Shown here: positions 1 through 6,648 of the stretch, piece by piece
How positions within the stretch are numbered: position 1 is the stretch's first letter
Layout of the letters: every line of letters begins with the position of its first letter
Assembly (NCBI GenBank): GCA_030045755.1
Contig: JASIEW010000052.1
Span: 1-10,421 of the forward strand
DNA: 10,421 bases
Reading direction: 5' to 3'
Source: Nitrososphaerales archaeon
Lineage (GTDB): Archaea; Thermoproteota; Nitrososphaeria; Nitrososphaerales; UBA183
The notes under the pieces: model-generated
What the model saw: the letters and a program-made list of their open reading frames with translations, nothing else
What the model was told of the DNA's origin: nothing
Database searches by the model: none
Position numbers and translations under genes: made by a program

Positions 1-506
1 TACTTCGCGTCGATGGAGCTCTCTATCTGCTGGACCTGGGCGGCCATCTGGATCGACTGCTCCGGGTTGATCGACAGGCCCCTGACGCTCTCGTTGAGCT
101 TGGATATGCCATCGACCATCAGCCCAAGCAGCTCCGTTATCGCCTCCTTGTACCGCCTATTCTTCGCGGAAGGCCTCGAAAGCTGAGACATCTTGAACGC
201 GACCCCGTTGATGTGACCGAAGATCGCCTCGACCGCGAAGGCCGCTCTTAGCACGTCCTCTCTGTTGACGAGCAGGGTGCCTACCTGCGACAGCTCCCTG
301 ATCAGAGCGCTCCTGAGGGTGACGACGTCCTCCTCAGCCTGCCTCACCCGCTCGAGGGCCGCCCCGACCTGGTTCTTGTCTCCCTTCGTCACAGAACTGT
401 ACTCGTCGATCAGAACCCGCGCCGCGTCGAGGACACGTCTCATCTCGTCCTGGAGGACGACGACCGTACGCCGCCTCGCCTGAGTCTCCCCCTCCTGACC
501 CGACAC
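1..506 (-). CDS. DUF47 / PhoU-like protein (5' part, cut by window edge)
   Basis: The visible 168 residues are an almost entirely helical, charged protein with no membrane segment or signal peptide. The pattern is that of the DUF47/PhoU-like helical-bundle family (COG1392): an early helix LQDEMRRVLDAARVL (about 18-32), a long acidic/basic helix, the segment LVNREDVLRAAF (about 75-86), then a helix with HINGVAFKMSQL (about 93-104). Relatives often sit beside phosphate transporters and are thought to regulate them, but no transporter is visible because the 3' end lies outside the window. The GTG at 504-506 is the only in-frame start after an upstream TGA. It follows a GGGGAG purine stretch (514-519) and a TATA element at 540-547. 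Family assignment is by recognised pattern, not by a search, and another helical-bundle protein is possible. Confidence 0.6.
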   Translation of the reverse strand, partial: MSGQEGETQARRRTVVVLQDEMRRVLDAARVLIDEYSSVTKGDKNQVGAALERVRQAEEDVVTLRSALIRELSQVGTLLVNREDVLRAAFAVEAIFGHINGVAFKMSQLSRPSAKNRRYKEAITELLGLMVDGISKLNESVRGLSINPEQSIQMAAQVQQIESSIDAK

Positions 507-539
507 TCCCGTGCTCCCCGCACGCCTTCAGGAGGTTGG

Positions 540-547
540 GATATAAG
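540..547 (-). promoter_or_regulatory. TATA box of the DUF47-like gene
   Basis: The minus strand reads CTTATATC in otherwise GC-rich sequence. Its centre is about 37 bp before the GTG at 506, so transcription would start near 517 and give a leader of about 10 nt. The gene therefore probably has its own promoter and does not depend on the stomatin gene upstream of it. Confidence 0.55.
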
Positions 548-587
548 ACTCGCTTCGTTTCATGTCCAGCCGGACTGGCGCTCGCGC

Positions 588-1505
588 CTAGTCCGTGTCC
601 TTCTTTGCCGCGTCCTTCGCGAAGTCCTTCAGCGGCGCCACCAGGCTGGTGAACTCCATGGGGAAGATGTACTTGGTTGACGGGCTCATCCCCAGCGCCT
701 TCAGCGTGTCGAGATACTGCAGCATCATTGTCTTGGAGTCGATGGTCTTTGCGGCAGAGAATATCTGGGTCAGGGCGCCCGAGTAGCCCTCGGCCCTCAG
801 GATCGCGGCCTGCCTGTCTCCCTCGGCCCTCAGGACCGTGGACTTCTTCTCTCCCTCCGCGACGAGTATCGCGGCCTCTCTCCTTCCGTCGGCCTCGGTC
901 ACCATAGCTCTCCTGCTCCTCTCGGCCGACATCTGCTTCACCATCGCTTCCTGGACGTCCTGGGGCGGCCTGATCTCGCGTATCTCCACGTTTGTCACCT
1001 TGATCCCCCACCTCTCGGTCACTTCGTCTAGCTTGGCCCTGAGAACGCTGTTGATCTGCTCCCTCTTCGCCAGCAGCTCGTCAAGCGGGATGTCGCCTAC
1101 AACGGCCCTGAGCGTGGTCGTGGCTATGCCTATCGAAGCGCCCTCGAAGTACTGCACCTGCACGACGCTCTGGGTGGCCTCTATCACCTTGTAATAGATC
1201 AGGAAGTCGATGTCTGTAGGAGCGTTGTCCTTCGTGATGCACGTCTGGTGCGGAACCTCCAGGTATCTCTCTCTGAGGTCTATCTTGCTCACTCGGTTGA
1301 CGAAGGGCGCGACGAAGACGACGCCTGGCCCCCGTGCGCCGATGAGCCGGCCGAGCCTGAAGACGACGAGCCTCTCGTACTCACGGACTATCTTGATCGA
1401 GTATCCTATGAAGCCTACCACTATGATGGCCACCAGGGCGTAGATGACGTAGTCCGCTATCGCGCCTGTGGACAGAAGGGCCAGCTGGCCCAGCGAGGTA
1501 ATCAT
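588..1505 (-). CDS. Stomatin/prohibitin-like SPFH membrane protein (p-stomatin type)
   Basis: A 305-residue SPFH protein, anchored in the membrane by one hydrophobic segment (about 18-38) with the SPFH domain after it. Stomatin landmarks are present: REYERLVVFRLGR (41-53), an ITKDNAPTDIDF strand (90-101), WGIKVTNVEIREIRPP (166-181), and a C-terminal coiled coil with repeating AEG units (about 205-240). Prokaryotic stomatins oligomerise at membranes and are paired with NfeD proteases; in Pyrococcus the protease PH1510 cleaves the stomatin PH1511. The reading frame stays open further upstream, but that extension is basic and lies inside the nfeD coding region. ATG at 1503-1505 overlaps the nfeD TGA as ATGA and puts a normal-length N-terminus before the membrane segment. 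Translation is probably coupled to nfeD. The family call is secure; the physiological role is inferred. Confidence 0.93.
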   Translation of the reverse strand: MITSLGQLALLSTGAIADYVIYALVAIIVVGFIGYSIKIVREYERLVVFRLGRLIGARGPGVVFVAPFVNRVSKIDLRERYLEVPHQTCITKDNAPTDIDFLIYYKVIEATQSVVQVQYFEGASIGIATTTLRAVVGDIPLDELLAKREQINSVLRAKLDEVTERWGIKVTNVEIREIRPPQDVQEAMVKQMSAERSRRAMVTEADGRREAAILVAEGEKKSTVLRAEGDRQAAILRAEGYSGALTQIFSAAKTIDSKTMMLQYLDTLKALGMSPSTKYIFPMEFTSLVAPLKDFAKDAAKKDTD

Positions 1506-2845
1506 GACGCCTTTTCGACCACTAGGGCCACTCCTTCCACTCCTTTTACCCTTATCGCATCGCCCGCGGAGAGGTCCTGTGAAGAGGTCACGCTCCACTG
1601 CTCGGAGGCGACCTGCGCGATCCCCCGTCCGCCCGCCTTGAGGTCAGACCGCATTGTCCCCTCCCTCCCCACAAGGGACGAGGGGTCGTTGACCTTGGGC
1701 CTGCTTCTGAGGCCCTCTCGCATCGACCTGAGGTAGATGCTCCCTATCACTATGGTCGCCCCCAAGGCGACGAGCAAGCCGTAGGTTATGGGAGGCACCC
1801 CGGAGAAGGTCCCGCTGCTCGGAAGGCTCGAGACCGGGCCCGCAGGCGGGAACTGGAAGACGAAGAGGAACCCCACCGCGAAGATCGCCACGCCTGCGAT
1901 GGCGCTGACCCCGTGCTGGGTCTTGACTTCGAGGAAGATGAAGGCCGCGCCTGTTATCATGAGTATCACCGCCAAGGGGGAAGCCCCGAAGACGCCCAGG
2001 CCGAAGAGCGAGAGGGCCACGATCGCGACCCCGCCCGCCGAGAGGATGAAGGTGGGATGGTAGATGTCGAACAGTATCATGAATATCCCGACCAGGAACA
2101 GGAGGCTCGCGACGTCCGGGTTGCTGAAGATCGAGATCAGCTGGGAGCGGACGCCGGGCGTGTTGATAGGCGTGGAGGCCGGGACGTTGAGAGCGGCCAG
2201 CGCCCCGCTCAGGGTGTCAGTGTCGACGACCTGGTTGACGACGTGGAGGTCGAGGGCCTGCTGGTCAACGTAGGTCTGGGCCGGGATCGTGACCATCATA
2301 CCCGCCGCTGTCCCGTTCCTGCCGTTGGAGGTCGCGAGGCCCTCCATGTATCCGGCGAAGGCGCCTATGTCCTTGTCGTATGTCCCGTTCTCCTCGCCCG
2401 TCGGGATGCCAGAGACTATTGGGGTCGCGGCGCCTATGCTGGTCCCGTTGACCATCACTATCTCGCTGGAGGCCTCGGCGATGTACGCGCCTGCAGACCA
2501 CGCGTGAGAGTCCTGCGGCGCCACCAGGGTGATGAACACGCCAGGCCCACCGCTCGCGTTCCAGCTCTGGTAGCTCTGGATGGAGCTCACCATAGACTCC
2601 ATGCTCGCGCCGTCGCCGCCGTTGGTGTTCAGGACGAAGACGATCTGGTTCGCGCACAGGGACTCGGCGTTGGCTACGGTCGTTGCCATGAAGTCAGCGG
2701 CGCCGGGGTCGATGGCGGCGTTGAGCGACGCGACGTAAGGCCCTGTCGGCGTGCACGCGGAGGAGGACTGCGCGTGCGAGGGAAGCGATGAGGAGGCGAG
2801 TCCGAGCACGAGCGTGACTGCGAGCAGCAGCATGACGGCCCTCAT
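1502..2845 (-). CDS. nfeD: NfeD-family membrane-bound serine protease (long form, ClpP-like + NfeD)
   Basis: A 447-residue protein with the full NfeD long-form layout. A signal peptide (1-26, hydrophobic core then SHAQ) leads to an extracytoplasmic ClpP/SppA-like protease domain (about 35-230), then four or five membrane segments (about 247-285, 290-305, 313-331, 353-372), then a soluble OB-fold NfeD domain (about 388-447, starting DPSSLVGREG). Ser117 in HAWSAGAYIA matches the catalytic serine of PH1510-type proteases. VNGTSIGAATPI (132-143) is the conserved following strand, and Lys158 in TYDKDIGAF is the likely catalytic lysine of the Ser-Lys dyad. The known relative cleaves a C-terminal hydrophobic stretch of stomatin, and the stomatin gene overlaps this one by four bases. 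The ATG at 2845 lies about 28 bp after a TATA element. Catalytic roles are inferred by analogy. Confidence 0.93.
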   Translation of the reverse strand: MRAVMLLLAVTLVLGLASSSLPSHAQSSSACTPTGPYVASLNAAIDPGAADFMATTVANAESLCANQIVFVLNTNGGDGASMESMVSSIQSYQSWNASGGPGVFITLVAPQDSHAWSAGAYIAEASSEIVMVNGTSIGAATPIVSGIPTGEENGTYDKDIGAFAGYMEGLATSNGRNGTAAGMMVTIPAQTYVDQQALDLHVVNQVVDTDTLSGALAALNVPASTPINTPGVRSQLISIFSNPDVASLLFLVGIFMILFDIYHPTFILSAGGVAIVALSLFGLGVFGASPLAVILMITGAAFIFLEVKTQHGVSAIAGVAIFAVGFLFVFQFPPAGPVSSLPSSGTFSGVPPITYGLLVALGATIVIGSIYLRSMREGLRSRPKVNDPSSLVGREGTMRSDLKAGGRGIAQVASEQWSVTSSQDLSAGDAIRVKGVEGVALVVEKAS

Positions 2846-2872
2846 TCTGGCGCCGCACGGAATGCGGCCCTC

Positions 2873-2880
2873 TGATAAAC
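2873..2880 (-). promoter_or_regulatory. TATA box of the nfeD-stomatin operon
   Basis: The minus strand reads GTTTATCA between the methyltransferase stop (2884) and the nfeD ATG (2845). A start about 26-27 bp downstream would fall near 2850, giving a transcript that is leaderless or nearly so. The element lies in the 38-bp gap, so nfeD-stomatin can be transcribed apart from the methyltransferase. Confidence 0.55.
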
Positions 2881-2883
2881 GCT

Positions 2884-3642
2884 CTATCGCCTGTGCTGCC
2901 GCCCAGGGGGCGTCTGCCCGATTCGGAACGCACTGAGGTCCTGCGCATCCCAGCCGACCACCTCTATCGTCCTCTTACATTCCGGTCGGCCGGGCGGCCT
3001 GGCCCTCAGCCTCCGTATGATCTCCCCGTGCACGTCGTCCGGGACGTCCCATGTCAGCGCGGAGAGCCTCTCTTGGAAATACCCGACGTCGTCTTCCGCC
3101 TTCACTATTGCCGAGTACGAAGCAGCTCTCCTTCTGTACGAGGGGCCTATCTCTTCGCCAAGGTCCTCCTCGCTGAACCCGGTCCAAGGATGACCCAGCT
3201 CAGACCTGAGGGCTATGTACGCGTCCCTGACGCTGTCGCAGTCGGTGGTCTCGAACAGCGACACGATGCGAGACGCGCAGACTCTGGTCACCTCTGGGAG
3301 GAACCGGTCGGGGTGGTCGACGAGGTGGAGGACGTGCACCATGAGGCACGAGTCGAACGCCCCGTCGCGGAGGGGCATCTGCTCTAGGTCAGCCCTGACG
3401 ATGCGATGCACCCCCTTCCTCTTTGCTTCGCCGAGCATCGACGTCGAGACATCCACGCCGGTCACTTCGAAGCCGCGGGCCGCGAGCGGTGAGGCGAAGC
3501 GCCCTGTCCCCACACCGGCATCCAGCACCGATGATGAACCTTCCAGCGCCTCTGCAATCGCTCCAACGACGGAAGGCATGACAGAAGGAGGAAGGCCTCT
3601 CGTCGAATCGTAGACCTTGGCCACCCTGTCGAAGTTGCGCAA
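2884..3642 (-). CDS. Class I SAM-dependent methyltransferase (Methyltransf_11 type)
   Basis: A 252-residue soluble enzyme with a Rossmann methyltransferase fold. Motif I is VLDAGVGTGRFA (39-50), the SAM-binding glycine loop. The acidic residue after strand 2 is Asp64 in VTGVDVS; ADLEQMPL (84-91) and FDSCLMVHVLHLV (96-108) correspond to the later core motifs. The N-terminus MRNFDRVAKVYDSTRG is a typical opening for small-molecule methyltransferases of this group (UbiE/COQ5-like). The substrate cannot be told from sequence. TTG at 3640-3642 is chosen because a TAG lies two codons upstream and the next start, at residue 22, would remove the conserved N-terminal helix. A TATA element about 27 bp upstream supports a leaderless TTG. 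Neighbours give no pathway clue. Confidence 0.85.
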   Translation of the reverse strand: MRNFDRVAKVYDSTRGLPPSVMPSVVGAIAEALEGSSSVLDAGVGTGRFASPLAARGFEVTGVDVSTSMLGEAKRKGVHRIVRADLEQMPLRDGAFDSCLMVHVLHLVDHPDRFLPEVTRVCASRIVSLFETTDCDSVRDAYIALRSELGHPWTGFSEEDLGEEIGPSYRRRAASYSAIVKAEDDVGYFQERLSALTWDVPDDVHGEIIRRLRARPPGRPECKRTIEVVGWDAQDLSAFRIGQTPPGRQHRR

Positions 3643-3665
3643 GGCCTAGACCTCGACCGGCCCGG

Positions 3666-3673
3666 ACTTAAGC
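3666..3673 (-). promoter_or_regulatory. TATA box of the methyltransferase gene
   Basis: The minus strand reads GCTTAAGT with its centre 27 bp before the TTG start at 3642, the exact distance expected for a leaderless archaeal transcript. This supports the TTG start. The element sits inside a short inverted repeat (CCGG arms around CTTAAGT). Confidence 0.5.
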
Positions 3674-3753
3674 CGGAGGCCGTGCGCCTCAGCTACCGTG
3701 CAGACACGGTTCGCGCTTTCACGCCAGAGATGGCAGTCCTACGAGTCGTAACA

Positions 3754-3767
3754 GTCCTTTGGAGGAC
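3754..3767. repeat. Small inverted repeat just after the DNA ligase stop
   Basis: Perfect 5-bp arms (GTCCT / AGGAC) around TTGG lie eight bases beyond the ligase stop. In ligase mRNA this would form a hairpin at the start of the 3' untranslated region. No T-tract follows on the minus strand, so a terminator role is unproven. A second perfect hairpin (CCGTG / CACGG around CAGA) lies at 3696-3709 in the same gap. Confidence 0.3.
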
Positions 3768-3774
3768 GGCTGCC

Positions 3775-5529
3775 TCACACCACCCGCTTCTTCTGCCTGG
3801 TGTACATTTCGAATATCTCGTCCGCTGTCGTCGAGTCCTCCGGCCCCTTGTCGTCCCTGACCCTGCCCGTGAACTTCGGGAACCTCAGCGAAATCCCAGC
3901 CCCCGGCCGCACGCGCCCCATCGCGGCTGTGTGGGTCGGGGAGAGAGTCAACTCCGCGGCGATGGTCTCGATGACCATGTGGGGCCTGAACCAGACGTCG
4001 GGGACCAGCTTCGACTCCACGTCGGGAGGTTTCACGCTGGTTTCGAATGGTTTCAACAGCTTGGGGAGCTTCGCGAGGTCCTCGTCGGTGAATCCCGTGC
4101 CTATCTTCGCCACGCTCGTGTACAGGCCCCTCTTCCCGTCGAAAGCGGCCAGAAGGTAGGTCCCGAAGTTCCCTGCGCGCCTCCCTCTCCCGTGGAACGC
4201 GCCCACCACGACGAGGTCTATCGTGTCAGTGAGCTCGCTCCTGTACTCGCGCTTGAGCTTTATCCATGCGAACTCCCTCGCCCCCGCCCGATAGCTCGAG
4301 TCCAGGTCCTTGGCCACGAGACCCTCGCACCCGCCTTCTATGGCCTCCTCCATGAAACGCTCCATCTCTGCAGCGTCCGACGTCCGCAGCGCAGGCACGA
4401 GCCTAGTCCTGTCCGTCTGCTTCAGAACCTTCTGGAGCCTGGCCCTGCGAAATGTGTAGGGCTTCGAGGAGCAGTCACGACCCCCTTCGAACAGGATGTC
4501 GAAGAAGTTGAGGGCCACCGGATAGTCCGCGACGGCCTGGCTCACCCCGTGCTTCCTCCTCCTGTGCATCAGCTCCTGGAACGGGAGGTACTCGCCCGTG
4601 TCCTCGTTTATCGCGACGACCTCCGCCTCTAGGATCGCGTCCTTCGAAGCGACGTTCTTCTTCACCAGTTCCACGGCGTCCGGGTAGTGGCTCGACACCC
4701 TCTCGAGGCGCCTCGAGAAGAGCTCCACCGTCGGCCCCTTCTTGTGCATCTGGAGCCTTTCGCCGTCGAGCTTGTACTCCACAGCCACAGTCTTCCCGCC
4801 CATCTTCTCGATTATCGCCTGGGCGGAGTCGAGCCTTTCGGCGAGCATCGGTCTTATCGGGACTCCTACGACGACCCTGATTCTCTCGACCGCTTTTACC
4901 CCGCCCGATGCGGCTTCTTCGACTACGAACCCCAGGTCAGGGTGGACGTTGTACGCCCTCTCGAGTTTCGGCCTTTGGTCCTTCCCGCCCAAGAAGGCGA
5001 CCGCAGCGGCGTCGAGGACCGTGTAGTCGGCGAGCCCGAGCCTCAGTTCGCCAGTTACTGAGCGCATGATGTACCTCGCCTCGAGAGGAGAAGCATCGTT
5101 GAGGAGGCTGACCAGCTCCCTGAGCTTCATATCGACCGAGCCTTCGCCGCTCGTGCGCGCGATCCTCAGAAGGGTGTCGTAGACGCGCTTGAGGGCGAGG
5201 CTCTCCGAGTAGAGGGTGCCCTGTTTCTTCGCCTTCAGGAGCTCCTCGGCGGCCGCGCCGATGTCGCCGAGCCTTGTGTAGGCCTTGAACACAGGGTCCG
5301 GACGGAGGCCGGTGGCCATGGTCACGGCCCTGAGCGCCATCTTCTCTGCCAGGCCGAGTTCGACTCCCTCGTAGTCGGGCCTGAGCCTTCCCTGCGTGAG
5401 GTAGACCAGCATCGACAGCTCGCCTTTCGGCGCGGCCAGTAGAAGCGAGGAGAGCACCTGGGTCAGCTCGTTCCTGCTGGAGATGCCTTCAAGGCGCGAG
5501 TAGTAGTCCGCCACGGTAGAATACTCCAT
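3775..5529 (-). CDS. lig: ATP-dependent DNA ligase (archaeal type)
   Basis: A 584-residue replicative and repair ligase that seals nicks in duplex DNA through an enzyme-AMP intermediate. The N-terminal DNA-binding domain (about 1-215) is followed by the adenylation domain with motif I EYKLDGERLQ, where Lys253 is the predicted AMP-accepting lysine. The SRR motif FSRRLERVS, motif III ILEAEVVAI, IIIa FFDILF, motif IV CEGLVAKD and motif V WIKLKREY follow, then the OB domain with motif VI near the C-terminus (SLRFPKF...RVRDDKGPEDSTT). All required motifs are intact and length is normal. The frame opens earlier with a TTG at 5580, but ATG at 5527-5529 is preferred: its N-terminus MEYSTVADYYSRLE aligns with other archaeal ligases, and a TATA element lies about 26 bp upstream. 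The gene is divergent from S25e. Confidence 0.97.
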   Translation of the reverse strand: MEYSTVADYYSRLEGISSRNELTQVLSSLLLAAPKGELSMLVYLTQGRLRPDYEGVELGLAEKMALRAVTMATGLRPDPVFKAYTRLGDIGAAAEELLKAKKQGTLYSESLALKRVYDTLLRIARTSGEGSVDMKLRELVSLLNDASPLEARYIMRSVTGELRLGLADYTVLDAAAVAFLGGKDQRPKLERAYNVHPDLGFVVEEAASGGVKAVERIRVVVGVPIRPMLAERLDSAQAIIEKMGGKTVAVEYKLDGERLQMHKKGPTVELFSRRLERVSSHYPDAVELVKKNVASKDAILEAEVVAINEDTGEYLPFQELMHRRRKHGVSQAVADYPVALNFFDILFEGGRDCSSKPYTFRRARLQKVLKQTDRTRLVPALRTSDAAEMERFMEEAIEGGCEGLVAKDLDSSYRAGAREFAWIKLKREYRSELTDTIDLVVVGAFHGRGRRAGNFGTYLLAAFDGKRGLYTSVAKIGTGFTDEDLAKLPKLLKPFETSVKPPDVESKLVPDVWFRPHMVIETIAAELTLSPTHTAAMGRVRPGAGISLRFPKFTGRVRDDKGPEDSTTADEIFEMYTRQKKRVV

Positions 5530-5551
5530 CGACAGTCCGCGAGAGTCGCTT

Positions 5552-5559
5552 GCTATTTT
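5552..5559 (-). promoter_or_regulatory. TATA-like element of the DNA ligase gene
   Basis: The minus strand reads AAAATAGC, centred about 26 bp before ATG 5529, consistent with a leaderless ligase transcript. It lies inside the 51-bp in-frame extension that a TTG start at 5580 would add, which argues against that longer start. Confidence 0.45.
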
Positions 5560-5592
5560 GAGTTTGGCCACCCATTGCAACTACGGAAAAAC

Positions 5593-5600
5593 GCTTAATT
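5593..5600 (+). promoter_or_regulatory. TATA box of the S25e gene
   Basis: GCTTAATT is preceded by the purine-rich ACGGAAAAAC, which could serve as a TFB recognition element. The centre is 34 bp before the GTG at 5631, giving a leader of only a few bases. It is close to the ligase element on the other strand, so the 101-bp gap is a divergent promoter region. Confidence 0.55.
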
Positions 5601-5630
5601 GCCCAGCCGAGCCGGACTCATCGAAGTCAA

Positions 5631-5972
5631 GTGGGCGGAGTAAAGAAGAAGCCTCTCGCGTCTATGGAGAAGGGCCAGGACGAAGCCCAACAGCCTGGCG
5701 CGGAGGAGACGAAGGGCAAGAAGGGGAAGGAGCAGAAGTCGGGGCCGCAACAGAGGAAACAGCTCGCGGTCGTCCCTCCGAGCCTGAGCGACGATGCAAT
5801 GATGAAGACCCTCACGCCCCTGAAGGCGATAACTGCATACGGCGCCTCGAGGGCTCTGGGAGTAAACGCCTCGGTTGCGATCGTGGTCCTTCGGCAGCTC
5901 GAAGGGAAAGGCCTGCTTTCAAGAGTGGGTGGTTTCAGCGGCCATGCGGTCTGGGCCGCGAAAAGAACCTGA
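5631..5972 (+). CDS. rps25e: 30S ribosomal protein S25e
   Basis: A 113-residue basic protein of the small ribosomal subunit, of the family shared by eukaryotes and TACK/Asgard archaea. The N-terminus MGGVKKKPLASMEK matches the MGG-KKK opening of archaeal S25e. A Lys/Gln-rich low-complexity tail (about 12-43), likely RNA-contacting, precedes a winged-helix domain (about 50-112) with LTPLKAITAYGASRALGV, the recognition-helix region SVAIVVLRQLEGKGLLSRV and a final beta hairpin SGHAVWAA. Length is in the family range. The start is GTG, fixed by the conserved MGG and by the TATA position; no Shine-Dalgarno is visible. It is transcribed alone, not within a ribosomal protein operon. Confidence 0.88.
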   Translation: MGGVKKKPLASMEKGQDEAQQPGAEETKGKKGKEQKSGPQQRKQLAVVPPSLSDDAMMKTLTPLKAITAYGASRALGVNASVAIVVLRQLEGKGLLSRVGGFSGHAVWAAKRT

Positions 5973-6001
5973 GCGAAGGGCTTCCTTCGTCCTTTCGTCT
6001 G

Positions 6002-6415
6002 CTAACTGGTCGGATCTGTTTTCTTTAGTGACAGGCGGACCACCTCGCCTGCCCTGACGCTCTCAAAGAGGGCCATGCCGTCTTCGACCTTCCCCAGCGG
6101 ATTGAGCGGTCTGTCGCTGCTGGCGTCGCGCAGGAAGACACAGATCAGACCCGCTGAAGGAAGGAACGCGGCTTCTCCGCGCGAAAAGCTGGTCCTGGGC
6201 TTCTCCACGCCCACCCTCAGGTCCGCAAACAGACAGACCATCCCGGGCTGCACGTTGACCCTGCTGTCCAAAGGGAAGGACCTCAACAGGGCGTTGAGCG
6301 TAAGCGGAGCCAGATGTCTGAAGAGAGAGATCCTGGCATCGCCCTTTCCCCTTACCGTCGCCACGCAGTCTACCCTGGAGACCGAGCCAGCGCTCTGCTC
6401 GGGTTGCTGTTCCAT
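6002..6415 (-). CDS. Cyclophilin-like-fold protein (DUF369 / COG2164 type)
   Basis: A 137-residue protein resembling the archaeal and bacterial family with a cyclophilin-like barrel (PF04126, formerly DUF369). Family-like elements in order are LTLNALLRSFPLDSRVN (about 38-54), CLFADLRVGVE (61-71), the acidic/Gly turn FSRGEAAFLPSAGLICVFL (77-95), DRPLNPLGKVEDGMALF (101-117), and a last strand EVVRLSL. No enzymatic activity is established for the family, and the catalytic arginine of true peptidyl-prolyl isomerases is not recognisable. It is cytosolic, with no signal peptide. ATG at 6413-6415 is preferred because a TATA element lies 27 bp upstream; a GTG two codons earlier (6421) is possible. 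The first 15 residues are low-complexity. It converges on S25e and is divergent from rpoK. Confidence 0.72.
   Translation of the reverse strand: MEQQPEQSAGSVSRVDCVATVRGKGDARISLFRHLAPLTLNALLRSFPLDSRVNVQPGMVCLFADLRVGVEKPRTSFSRGEAAFLPSAGLICVFLRDASSDRPLNPLGKVEDGMALFESVRAGEVVRLSLKKTDPTS
6017..6026 (+). terminator. Possible T-rich terminator for S25e
   Basis: The plus strand reads TGTTTTCTTT about 45 bases after the S25e stop, inside the 3' end of the convergent cyclophilin-like gene. Archaeal RNA polymerase terminates at T-rich non-template stretches, and this is the most T-rich stretch near the S25e end. There is no hairpin, and the call rests on composition alone. Confidence 0.3.
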
Positions 6416-6438
6416 CGTCACCGCCCTTCCCGGCTTGG

Positions 6439-6446
6439 ATTAATTC
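6439..6446 (-). promoter_or_regulatory. TATA box of the cyclophilin-like gene
   Basis: The minus strand reads GAATTAAT after a purine-rich GGAAA that could be a TFB recognition element. The centre is 27 bp before ATG 6415, favouring a leaderless transcript from that ATG over the GTG at 6421. Confidence 0.55.
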
Positions 6447-6536
6447 TTTCCAGGCCGCGTCGGATCTGTCAACTCCCGCCACTGGCTTACATCTCGCCCG
6501 TCTTCCGGACTCGAGGCTGAGGGAGAGGGCGGCGGG

Positions 6537-6574
6537 CGACGGCTAGCGTCAGCACCCGAAGCTGGCCGCCGTTG
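6537..6574. repeat. Long imperfect inverted repeat in the divergent intergenic gap
   Basis: A 7-bp outer stem (6537-6543 with 6568-6574, one G-T pair) and a 6-bp inner stem (6548-6553 with 6561-6566, one G-T pair) enclose the loop ACCCGAA, with a small internal bulge between stems. A second short hairpin follows at 6577-6589 (TTCAG/CTGAG). The rest of the 6447-6648 gap holds the two promoters and no supported gene. The structure could be a small RNA or a regulatory element, or a by-product of GC-rich sequence. Confidence 0.35.
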
Positions 6575-6602
6575 TGTTCAGAATCTGAGTCCTGCCGAAA
6601 AG

Positions 6603-6610
6603 ACTTATCA
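6603..6610 (+). promoter_or_regulatory. TATA box of the rpoK-dehydrogenase unit
   Basis: ACTTATCA is preceded by CCGAAAAG, a plausible TFB recognition element. Transcription would start near 6633, giving a leader of about 16 nt before the rpoK ATG at 6649. No Shine-Dalgarno is seen in that leader. Confidence 0.5.
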
Positions 6611-6648
6611 GAGCATGGCGAAGGGGTTCGATTCTCTTCGGATATCTC

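Noticed and set aside
577..588. A GGCG-CTCG-CGCC inverted repeat at the stomatin stop, considered as a terminator.
   Set aside because: Stem is only 4 bp with no T-tract, and such repeats are expected in GC-rich DNA.
334..1011. A 225-codon open frame on the minus strand, plus several long plus-strand frames across 595-1443.
   Set aside because: They overlap the stomatin gene in other frames, are Arg/Gly-rich or Ser-rich, and show no family pattern. They arise from high GC content.
1913..2791. A 292-codon plus-strand open frame opposite nfeD.
   Set aside because: The translation is low-complexity (Arg/Asp/Gly/Val-rich) and lies entirely antisense to a gene with a signal peptide, catalytic motifs and membrane segments.
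3640..3700. A tRNA-Leu(UAA)-like anticodon arm on the minus strand (CCGG-CTTAAGT-CCGG), with a D-arm-like stem before it.
   Set aside because: No T-arm or matching acceptor 3' strand follows; downstream sequence is the methyltransferase coding start. The CTTAAG is better read as its TATA element.
3682..4632. A 316-codon plus-strand open frame opposite the DNA ligase.
   Set aside because: It is antisense to an intact ligase carrying all nucleotidyltransferase motifs. The Pro/Arg/Leu-rich product matches nothing.
6618..6648. A tRNA T-arm / B-box-like sequence GGTTCGATTCT before rpoK.
   Set aside because: The implied acceptor strand CGGATAT has no partner upstream, the A-box is absent, and the T-stem needs two G-T pairs. 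Probably chance or part of another structure.
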